From NCBI GenBank assembly GCA_964572855.1, contig CAZNGF010000073.1, positions 1 through 11,486 of the forward strand: 11,486 bases of DNA. Direction: 5' to 3'. This document shows positions 6,875 through 11,486 of this stretch, piece by piece. Source of the DNA: CAZNGF01 sp964572855. GTDB lineage: Bacteria; Bipolaricaulota; Bipolaricaulia; RBG-16-55-9; JAJCYT01. The notes beneath the pieces are model-generated. The model saw nothing but the letters and a program-made list of their open reading frames with translations. It was not told where the DNA came from and made no database searches. Position 1 is the first letter of the stretch; each line of letters opens with the position of its first letter. A program made the position numbers and the translations under genes.

Positions 6875-8140
6875 ATGGAACGCGTAGTCATCACCGGCCT
6901 GGGCGTGATCGCGCCCAACGGCCACGGGTTGGAGGAATTCGAGACCGCCTTGCGCGCGGGACGCTCGGGGATCCGCTTCTTCGAACAACTGGCCGAGCTC
7001 AAGTTCGGCTGCCAGGTGGCGGGCGCGCCGCAGCTCGATGAGGGGGTCAAAGAGGCGTATTTCGACCCCGAGTCGCTGCTGGCCATGAACTCGAACATGA
7101 CCTTCGCGGCCATGGCGGGCATCGACGCCTGGCGCGACGCGGGCTTTGCCTATCCGCGCGACGGCGAGACGGACTGGGACACGGGCGCGATCCTGGGCAC
7201 GGGCGTCGGCGGGCTGGACACGATCGGCGAGAAACTCGTGCCCATGACCGACGCCGGCAAGGTGCGCCGGCTGGGCTCGACCGTGGTGGAGCAGATCATG
7301 AGCAGCGGCGTGAGCGCGCGGCTGACGGGCTTTTTGGGCCTGGGCGGCCAGGTCACGACCAACTCCAGCGCCTGCACCACGGGCACCGAGGCCGTGGTCG
7401 AGGCGTTCCACAAGGTGCGCGCCGGGCAGGTCAAGCGCATGCTGGCCGGCGGCTCCGAAGGGGACTCGCACTACATCTGGGCCGGCTTCGACGCCATGCG
7501 CGTGCTGAGCCGCGGCTTCAACGAGACGCCCGAGCGGGCCTCGCGCCCGATGAGCGCCACGGCGGCGGGCTTCGTCCCGGCGGCGGGGGCCGGCGCGCTC
7601 ATGATCGAGTCGCTCGCAAGCGCGCAAGCGCGCGGCGCCCGCATCTACGCCGAACTCCTGGGTGGCCACGTCAACTGCGGCGGCCAACGCAACGGCGGGT
7701 CGATGACCGCGCCCAACCCCGAGGGCGTGCGCCGCTGCATCCAAGCCGCCGTGCGCGAGGCGGGGATCGCTCCCGCAGAGATCGATACCGTCAACGGCCA
7801 CCTGACCGCGACCATGGCCGACCCCCTCGAGGTCGAGAACTGGCGCGCGGCGCTGGGGCGCGACCCCGAGGATTTCCCCTGGATCAACGCCACCAAGTCG
7901 CTCATCGGCCACGGGCTGGGCGCCGCCGGCGGCATGGAGCTGGTGGCCTGCGCGCTGCAGCTTTCGAAGGGGTTCGTGCACGGCTCGCGCAACTGCGAGG
8001 ACCTGCACCCCGATCTGGAACCGTACCGCGCCCGCATCCCGCGGGAGACGGTCGAGACCCCCATCCGGGTGCTGGCCAAGGCCAGCTTCGGCTTCGGCGA
8101 CGTGAACGGCTGCCTCCTCCTGCGGCGCTGGGACGAATGA
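6875..8140 (+). CDS. fabF: Elongating 3-oxoacyl-ACP synthase, KAS I/II type (FabF/FabB)
   Basis: The 421-residue condensing enzyme extends acyl-ACP by two carbons using malonyl-ACP. It begins MERVVITGLGVIAPNG, the usual KAS start, and has Cys167 (SSACTTG), His309 and His346 (TKSLIGHGLGAAGG), with the FabF His-His spacing of 37, and the gate-like FGFGDVNG near the end. The segment at His309 reads NGHLTAT, where KAS I/II enzymes nearly always have AHGTST; Gly to Leu beside the catalytic His is unusual. It is too complete for a chain-length factor, which lacks the Cys. The ATG at 6875 has AAAAGGG upstream. An in-frame ATG at 6797 with GGAGG before it would add 26 unrelated residues encoded by the REP pair; I prefer 6875. 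FabF versus FabB cannot be settled by eye; partnership with FabA would fit FabB function. Confidence 0.9.
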   Translation: MERVVITGLGVIAPNGHGLEEFETALRAGRSGIRFFEQLAELKFGCQVAGAPQLDEGVKEAYFDPESLLAMNSNMTFAAMAGIDAWRDAGFAYPRDGETDWDTGAILGTGVGGLDTIGEKLVPMTDAGKVRRLGSTVVEQIMSSGVSARLTGFLGLGGQVTTNSSACTTGTEAVVEAFHKVRAGQVKRMLAGGSEGDSHYIWAGFDAMRVLSRGFNETPERASRPMSATAAGFVPAAGAGALMIESLASAQARGARIYAELLGGHVNCGGQRNGGSMTAPNPEGVRRCIQAAVREAGIAPAEIDTVNGHLTATMADPLEVENWRAALGRDPEDFPWINATKSLIGHGLGAAGGMELVACALQLSKGFVHGSRNCEDLHPDLEPYRARIPRETVETPIRVLAKASFGFGDVNGCLLLRRWDE

Positions 8141-8156
8141 GGCAGGGGCCGCCGCC

Positions 8157-8177
8157 GGCCGGCACGGCCGGCCCCAC
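8157..8177. repeat. REP-like hairpin (single clear unit) between the elongating synthase and ACP genes
   Basis: Stem GGCCGGC, loop ACG, stem GCCGGCC, followed by CCAC, the position where the complete copy after fabH has CTAC. The stem is identical to that of the left unit after fabZ. A GCAG at 8142-8145 followed by GGGGCC suggests a decayed left partner fused directly to it. The extreme GC content makes chance more likely than for the other two pairs. Confidence 0.5.
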
Positions 8178-8195
8178 ATAGGGTTGGAGCGGGAT

Positions 8196-8224
8196 TTGAA
8201 GAACGTGGCCCGAGAAGCCATCAT
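8196..8224 (+). promoter_or_regulatory. Possible internal promoter ahead of the acyl carrier protein gene
   Basis: TTGAAG (8196-8201) and CATCAT (8219-8224) lie 17 bases apart in the 135-bp gap, the largest between the start of fabD and the end of galT. The stretch 8191-8240 is clearly richer in A and T than the neighbouring genes. A separate promoter would make sense because carrier protein is usually needed in excess over the enzymes. Each hexamer matches only 4 of 6 consensus bases. Confidence 0.25.
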
Positions 8225-8275
8225 ATCCTAAATTGACGCACACGTCCTGCTGCGTGAAAACGGAAAGGAGACGCA

Positions 8276-8527
8276 ATGGACCGACAAACCGCCTACGACA
8301 AGGTGATCGAGATCCTCAAACCCTACGTCAAGAACGCCGCGGCGCTCTCGGACGCGAGCGAGGGGACCTCGATCCTGGACGATCTGGAGGTCAACTCGGC
8401 GCGCCTGGTCGACATCATCCTGGCGTTCGAGGACGAGTTCGACATCGAGATCGACGACGAGGCCGCCGACCAGGTGCGCACCATCGGCGACGCCGTCGGG
8501 TTGATCCAGGCCAAAGTCGGCGCATGA
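8276..8527 (+). CDS. acpP: Acyl carrier protein with a variant attachment motif
   Basis: The small acidic protein (83 residues) carries the growing acyl chain on a phosphopantetheine arm. Four-helix ACP pattern: helix I around ILKPYV, attachment site LEVNSARLVDIILAFED with Ser41, and the acidic recognition helix ending in EIDDEAADQVRTIGDAV, typical of ACPs. The usual DSL triad is NSA here: Ser41 is retained, but Asp becomes Asn40 and Leu becomes Ala42. An AAGGAG ribosome site (8265-8270) 5 bases before the ATG is the best in the operon, consistent with high expression. The stop overlaps the acyltransferase start (ATGA). With a phosphopantetheinyl transferase two genes on, this is likely a dedicated carrier; whether it is the cell's only ACP cannot be known from this window. 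Confidence 0.92.
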   Translation: MDRQTAYDKVIEILKPYVKNAAALSDASEGTSILDDLEVNSARLVDIILAFEDEFDIEIDDEAADQVRTIGDAVGLIQAKVGA

Positions 8528-9282
8528 CGCTGTCCCGGCGCGACCAGTTCGGCCTCGAACTGCAGCGCGCGCTGGGGTGGCTGCTGTTCCCGCTTTGGGC
8601 CGGGCTCTCGGTGGCGCTGATGCGCTTCGGAGCGGGCTACCGCATTGCCGACCTGCGGGCGTTCAGGCAACGCGTGAAAGCGCTGTTGGAGGGTCACGAG
8701 GACCCGCTGTTCGTGTGCGCCAACCACCTGACGCTGATCGACTCGGCGCTGGTCGAGTGGGCGCTTTGTTCGAACTGGGTCTACTGGCGCCGCTTCGCAC
8801 GCTTCCCCTGGAGCATGCCCGAGCGGCGCAACTACGAGGACAACCCCGTCCTGCGCCTGATGTGCTACCTGGGCAAGTGCGTGCCCGTCGTGCGCGGCGG
8901 CTCGCCCGAAGAGACCAAGCGCACGCTGGACAAGTTCCGCTACCTGATGCACCGCGGCGAGGCGCTGTTCATCTTCCCGGAGGGCACGCGCAGCCGCAGC
9001 GGGCGCGTGGACGCTGAGAACTACGGCTACGGCGTGGGGCGTCTGCTGGCCGAGTGCCCGGGCGCGCCCGTGCTGTGCGTCTACCTGCGCGGCCGGGAGC
9101 AGGCGCGCGCCGGGTCGGTGCCGGTGCGCGGCGAGCGCTTCTACGTGGCGGCGGAGCTGATCACCCCGACCTCGGAGCAGCGCGGCCTGCGCGCCGCGCG
9201 CGAGCTGTCGGGCCAGGTGATCACCAAGCTGGTCGAGATGGAGCGGAGGTACTTTGCCTCGTGCGGTGCTGGTGGGCAATGA
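8524..9282 (+). CDS. plsC: PlsC-type 1-acyl-glycerol-3-phosphate acyltransferase family protein
   Basis: The 252-residue enzyme probably transfers an acyl chain from ACP or CoA to lysophosphatidic acid or a related lipid acceptor at the inner face of the membrane. A hydrophobic segment at about residues 16-33 would anchor it. Block I is NHLTLID with His68 and Asp73 (H-X4-D charge relay), and block III is FPEGTRSRSGR at 151-161 (acceptor binding). PVVRGGS and an aromatic-rich stretch near YWRRFARFPWSMP lie between them. Its length is normal for PlsC. It overlaps acpP by 4 bases and the following gene by 29 bases, tying acyl transfer to the synthase. Acyltransferases of this family also modify ornithine lipids or lyso-lipids other than glycerophospholipids, so the acceptor is open. 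Confidence 0.88.
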   Translation: MTLSRRDQFGLELQRALGWLLFPLWAGLSVALMRFGAGYRIADLRAFRQRVKALLEGHEDPLFVCANHLTLIDSALVEWALCSNWVYWRRFARFPWSMPERRNYEDNPVLRLMCYLGKCVPVVRGGSPEETKRTLDKFRYLMHRGEALFIFPEGTRSRSGRVDAENYGYGVGRLLAECPGAPVLCVYLRGREQARAGSVPVRGERFYVAAELITPTSEQRGLRAARELSGQVITKLVEMERRYFASCGAGGQ

Positions 9283-9880
9283 CGTGGTCGATTTGACCCT
9301 GCCCGAAACGCGGGGCAAAGCCGCCGACGCGCGCTTCGTGCGCCGCGTGTGCGCCGAGGCGGAGCGGGATCTGCTGGCCGGGTCGGACGACCCCGACCGC
9401 GCGCTCTGGATGCTTTGGACCGCCAAGGAGACCGGCTACAAGGTGGCCAAGAAGCGCTGGCCCGGGATCGCCTTCTCCCCGGTTCGCTTCCGGGTAAGCG
9501 GCTTGGCGCTCGCGGACGAGGGAGGGCACGGCCGCGTGCGCTACGACGCCCTGGAGGTCGGCGTGTGCTGGCGCGTGTGCCCCGAGTCCGTCCACTGCGT
9601 GGGTGCCTGGCCCCGGGACGCCACTGGCATCGACGCCGAGGTGGCCCTTAGCCTGGGGGAGGCCTCGGCCTCGCACGCGGCCCGCGGCTTGGCCGGCGAG
9701 CTGCTGGCCCGGCGGGGCGTCACCGGCGTCCGGGTCGAGCGGGAGCGCTTGCGTCGCGGCTGGGGACCGCCCCGAGTTTGGCAAGGGGGACGTCCCCTGG
9801 AAGGGTGCGACCTGAGCCTGTCGCACCACGGGCGCTGGGTGGCCGCCGCCGTCTGGGTCCAAACGCCAAGGGGGACATAA
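9254..9880 (+). CDS. 4'-phosphopantetheinyl transferase superfamily protein
   Basis: The 208-residue enzyme should move the phosphopantetheine arm from CoA onto the ACP serine, turning apo- into holo-ACP. Two family motifs are visible: VGNDVVDL at 7-14, with Asp10 as the likely metal ligand, and WTAKETGYKVAKK at 55-67, with Lys58-Glu59 as the WxxKEA-like second metal site. A start near 9254 is required to keep the first motif. The codon is TTG, preceded by GGAGGT (9245-9250) after only 3 bases, a close but workable spacing; a GTG at 9266 is the alternative. The 29-base overlap with the acyltransferase and the 1-base overlap with galT (TAATG) show coupling. Its natural partner is presumably the acyl carrier protein two genes upstream (inference from adjacency). 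Confidence 0.88.
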   Translation: MPRAVLVGNDVVDLTLPETRGKAADARFVRRVCAEAERDLLAGSDDPDRALWMLWTAKETGYKVAKKRWPGIAFSPVRFRVSGLALADEGGHGRVRYDALEVGVCWRVCPESVHCVGAWPRDATGIDAEVALSLGEASASHAARGLAGELLARRGVTGVRVERERLRRGWGPPRVWQGGRPLEGCDLSLSHHGRWVAAAVWVQTPRGT

Positions 9881-10911
9881 TGTCGCAATTTCGCCGGGAT
9901 CCGATTTCGGGCCGCTGGGTGATCATCGCCGACGAGCGCGGCAAGCGCCCGCACGACTTCGACGCCTTCCCGCGCCAGGCGCACAACCTGGAGGACTGCC
10001 CCTTTTGTCCCGGCAACGAGGCCGGCACGCCCCCCGAGGTGTACGCGGTCCGTCCCGAGGGGCCGGCCGACGGGCCCGGCTGGCAGGTGCGGGTCGTGCC
10101 CAACAAGTTCCCGGCGGTGGCGCCGCTGGACGGGCGCCTGGAGTGCAGGCAGGACGGGCTGTTGGTCCACATGGACGGCGCCGGCGCGCACGAGGTCGTG
10201 ATCGAGTCCCCCGAACACGCCCAACGGCTGGGCGACGCGCCGCTCGAGCACATCGAGCGCGTGCTCGACGCCTACGCCGCGCGTATGAGCGCGCTCTACC
10301 GGGACGAGCGCGTGGCCTACGTGCAGCTGTTCAAGAACAAGGGCTCCGAGGCCGGCGCCTCGCTGTCGCACACGCACTCGCAGATCGTGGCCCTGCCGCT
10401 GGTCCCGCACGGGGTGCAGGTCGAGCTGGACGCCGTGCACGCCCATCACCGCCGCACGAACCGTTGCCTGTTCTGCGACCTGATCGCCCAGGAGCTGGAC
10501 GACGGCGCGCGCGTGATCGAGCGGGATGAGGCGTTCGTCACGCTGGCGCCGTTCGCCTCGCGCTTCCCGTTCGAGGTGCACATCCTGCCGCGCGCGCACG
10601 AGCCCGACTTCGCGGTCCTGAGGGCCTCAACGCGCACGGCGTTCGCGCGCGCGCTCAAACGGGCCTTTCAGCGCCTGGACGCCACGCTGCACAACGTGCC
10701 GCACAACTTCGTGCTGCACACCCGCCCGCACGCCATGACGGCGTCGCGCCGCAACGAACCGCACTTCCACTGGCACCTGGAGATCCTGCCGCGCCTGACC
10801 ACGCAGGCGGGCTTCGAGTGGGGCACGGACGTGTTCATCAACCCCACCCCGCCCGAGGCCGCGGCCGCCTACCTGCGCCGGGTCGAACTGGGCGCGCCGC
10901 AGCCGGTGTAG
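9880..10911 (+). CDS. galT: Galactose-1-phosphate uridylyltransferase family protein (GalT)
   Basis: The 343-residue HIT-superfamily nucleotidylyltransferase has GalT length and layout. The N-terminal half begins RRDPISGRWVIIA, followed by CPFCPGNE (Cys40, Cys43; zinc). The active site is SHTHSQIVALP with His164-Thr-His166, the second His being the expected nucleophile. A second half has CLFC (Cys196, Cys199) and HFHWHLEILPRL (His295, 297, 299). GalT exchanges UMP between UDP-glucose and galactose-1-phosphate in the Leloir pathway. Most GalTs have His-Pro-His; Thr in the middle, and Ser-Gln after, recall the related plant ADP-glucose phosphorylase, so the nucleotide or sugar substrate could differ. 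AAGGGGG (9868-9874) lies 5 bases before the ATG. The 1-base overlap with the preceding gene places it in the same transcript, with no obvious metabolic link. Confidence 0.85.
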   Translation: MSQFRRDPISGRWVIIADERGKRPHDFDAFPRQAHNLEDCPFCPGNEAGTPPEVYAVRPEGPADGPGWQVRVVPNKFPAVAPLDGRLECRQDGLLVHMDGAGAHEVVIESPEHAQRLGDAPLEHIERVLDAYAARMSALYRDERVAYVQLFKNKGSEAGASLSHTHSQIVALPLVPHGVQVELDAVHAHHRRTNRCLFCDLIAQELDDGARVIERDEAFVTLAPFASRFPFEVHILPRAHEPDFAVLRASTRTAFARALKRAFQRLDATLHNVPHNFVLHTRPHAMTASRRNEPHFHWHLEILPRLTTQAGFEWGTDVFINPTPPEAAAAYLRRVELGAPQPV

Positions 10912-10966
10912 TGCAGAGCCAAGGCGATCTTATCGATCACCGCATGAGTACGTGGGCCCAAAGTTC

Positions 10967-11110
10967 TCAGCTTGACCCGTGCCGCGATCGTTGCTTGACG
11001 CTTCTCTCGCGTTCCAGCGCGGCCAGGAAGTCGTCGTCGTCGCTGAGCACCGCGTCCGCCCGCTCGCGGGAACGGCCCCGCGCGCTACGCGCGTCGGCTG
11101 GACGGCATGG
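10967..11110 (-). other. Open frame directly following and in phase with the hicB stop; unrecognised
   Basis: The gap between galT and hicB (10912-11110) holds no gene I can name. Read on the minus strand, the hicB frame continues after its TAA for 47 codons to a TGA at 10967-10969. The stretch includes an acidic piece, ADAVLSDDDDFLAALERERS, which looks protein-like. It could be the end of a decayed gene, a former C-terminal part of a longer HicB, or chance. It has no start codon of its own with a good ribosome site. No convincing terminator is seen for galT or hicB in this gap. Confidence 0.2.
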
Positions 11111-11116
11111 TTATGC
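11078..11116 (-). other. attC-like half-site (integron recombination site remnant) overlapping the hicB stop
   Basis: On the minus strand the sequence reads GCATAAC, ten bases, then AGCCGACGC and a small hairpin (CGCGC, loop GTA, GCGCG at 11081-11093). From memory the aadA-type attC site has TCTAAC, ten bases, then AGCCGACGC at identical spacing, followed by a short GC hairpin. The complementary outer half, with its GTTRRRY core, is not recognisable on the other side, so only half a site is supported. The hicB TAA stop lies inside the core-like heptamer (GTTATGC on the plus strand, 11110-11116), the typical place for a cassette gene to end. Chance similarity cannot be excluded. Confidence 0.35.
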
Positions 11117-11326
11117 GGCATTTACCTGGACGACTTCGCTGTGGAAATGAGGTTCCGGGATAGGATCTCCGTGTTCCTTCATCCCATCCAAGTGAAACTC
11201 AATGGCCTCCCGGATTAGCTTCAGCGCTTCCTCCCGGGTCTCCCCCACGGAGACGCAACCTGGGAGGTCGGGGACGTAGGCGCCCCAGCTCTCGGGGCCT
11301 TCTTCGAGAATGACTACATATTGCAT
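11111..11326 (-). CDS. hicB: HicB family antitoxin, short form
   Basis: The 71-residue protein has the partial RNase H-like HicB fold: MQYVVILEEG (first strand), GAYVPDLPGCVSVGET (the conserved PDLPGC segment), then a helix EEALKLIREAIEFHLDGM and a Pro-rich end. It would bind and neutralise HicA. It lacks the C-terminal ribbon-helix-helix or HTH domain found in longer HicB proteins, so DNA autoregulation would need another route. It follows hicA after an 8-base spacer (11327-11334) on the minus strand and converges with galT. Base composition is clearly less GC-rich than in the operon to its left, consistent with horizontal acquisition. Confidence 0.88.
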   Translation of the reverse strand: MQYVVILEEGPESWGAYVPDLPGCVSVGETREEALKLIREAIEFHLDGMKEHGDPIPEPHFHSEVVQVNAA

Positions 11327-11334
11327 AAATTCAC

Positions 11335-11486
11335 CTACTTCTTAAGTCCAGCCTGCTTCAGGGCGTTGTTCAATGTGCCCGGCGGCATATCTACATTGGG
11401 CTTCCCGGATACGGTAACAGTTCCCGATTTTACCGGATGCCGAAACTGGCGGTGACTTCCCCGCCGACGGGCTTGATACCAGCCGT
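11335..11486 (-). CDS. hicA: HicA family mRNA interferase toxin, C-terminal 50 residues (5' end outside window)
   Basis: Reading the minus strand from the window edge gives GWYQARRRGSHRQFRHP, then TVTVSGKPNVDMPPGTLNN, then ALKQAGLKK and a TAG at 11335-11337. This is the double-stranded-RNA-binding-like HicA fold, with the conserved catalytic His in GSHRQF and the usual LNNALKQAGLK tail. HicA cleaves mRNA and tmRNA when not held by HicB. Only the N-terminal part (normally about 10 residues) is cut off by the window edge, so nothing suggests truncation of the gene itself. Gene order hicA-hicB with a short spacer is canonical. The promoter lies beyond the window. Confidence 0.88.
   Translation of the reverse strand, partial: GWYQARRRGSHRQFRHPVKSGTVTVSGKPNVDMPPGTLNNALKQAGLKK

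Noticed and set aside
4934..8177. REP hairpins as Rho-independent terminators
   Set aside because: None is followed by a T-run, and all lie between genes that must be co-transcribed for a functional synthase.
4934..8177. Hairpin repeats as a CRISPR array
   Set aside because: The units are far apart, inverted in pairs, separated by genes, and without regular spacers or cas genes.
6794..8224. A long minus-strand open frame (476 codons) opposite the elongating synthase, and similar ones opposite fabD and fabH
   Set aside because: They are by-products of GC-rich third codon positions. Their translations are Arg-, Ala-, Gly- and His-rich with no recognisable motif, while the plus-strand frames carry full catalytic signatures.
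1976..9880. Aryl polyene, flexirubin, ladderane or polyunsaturated fatty acid synthase cluster
   Set aside because: No chain-length factor, aromatic starter enzyme, thioesterase, desaturase-like or multidomain PKS gene is present; the set includes an enoyl reductase and FabH and reads as a complete FAS II.
11078..11096. GC-rich CGCGC/GCGCG hairpin as a bidirectional terminator between galT and hicB
   Set aside because: The stem is only 5 bp and no T-run follows on either strand; it fits better as part of the attC-like element.

Overview
The window is very GC-rich (by eye close to 70% in the genes) and tightly packed. One long plus-strand gene run (1976-10911) is flanked by a divergent lipoprotein nuclease on the left and a convergent toxin-antitoxin pair on the right. 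The lipoprotein signal, FabA, and REP-type hairpin repeats suggest a Gram-negative, high-GC bacterium (deltaproteobacterial/myxobacterial-like or a related candidate phylum). The sequence alone does not fix the taxon.

Left edge (54-1841, minus): a secreted, lipid-anchored ExeM/NucH-type nuclease with an OB-like N-terminal part and a complete endonuclease/exonuclease/phosphatase domain. A 134-bp divergent gap carries a plausible sigma-70-like promoter firing to the right.

Centre (1976-9880, plus): a self-contained type II fatty acid synthase. It encodes malonyl-CoA:ACP transacylase (FabD), a FabI/FabL-type enoyl-ACP reductase with a roughly 50-residue insertion, a FabH-type initiating synthase, FabA dehydratase/isomerase, FabG ketoreductase, FabZ-type dehydratase, a KAS I/II elongating synthase, an acyl carrier protein, a PlsC-type acyltransferase and a phosphopantetheinyl transferase that can activate the carrier. 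Together these cover carrier activation, malonyl loading, initiation, the four-step elongation cycle, possible cis-unsaturation through FabA, and transfer of the finished chain to a lipid. Acetyl-CoA carboxylase and a thioesterase are absent. Many junctions overlap (ATGA, TGATG, TAATG), which indicates translational coupling. galT (9880-10911) is joined to the end by a 1-bp overlap.

Three of the few gaps in this run (after fabH, after fabZ, after the elongating synthase) each hold a short GC-rich hairpin of the same design: a 7-bp stem, a 3-nt loop, and a GTAG-like tetranucleotide on the outside. Two gaps hold an inverted pair. Stem differences between copies are compensatory, as expected of REP/REPIN elements. 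One pair lies inside a 33-codon mini-ORF that overlaps the stop of fabH and the start of fabA.

Right edge (11111-11486, minus): a HicA toxin (5' end outside the window) and a short HicB antitoxin, with visibly lower GC than the operon. The HicB stop codon sits in a sequence resembling one half of an integron attC site, which suggests, without proving, arrival as a gene cassette.

Most unusual points: the compact synthase with its own carrier and activating enzyme, the non-canonical carrier motif (NSA in place of DSL), the His-Leu-Thr-Ala-Thr active-site variant in the elongating synthase, the enlarged enoyl reductase, and the REP hairpins confined to operon gaps.
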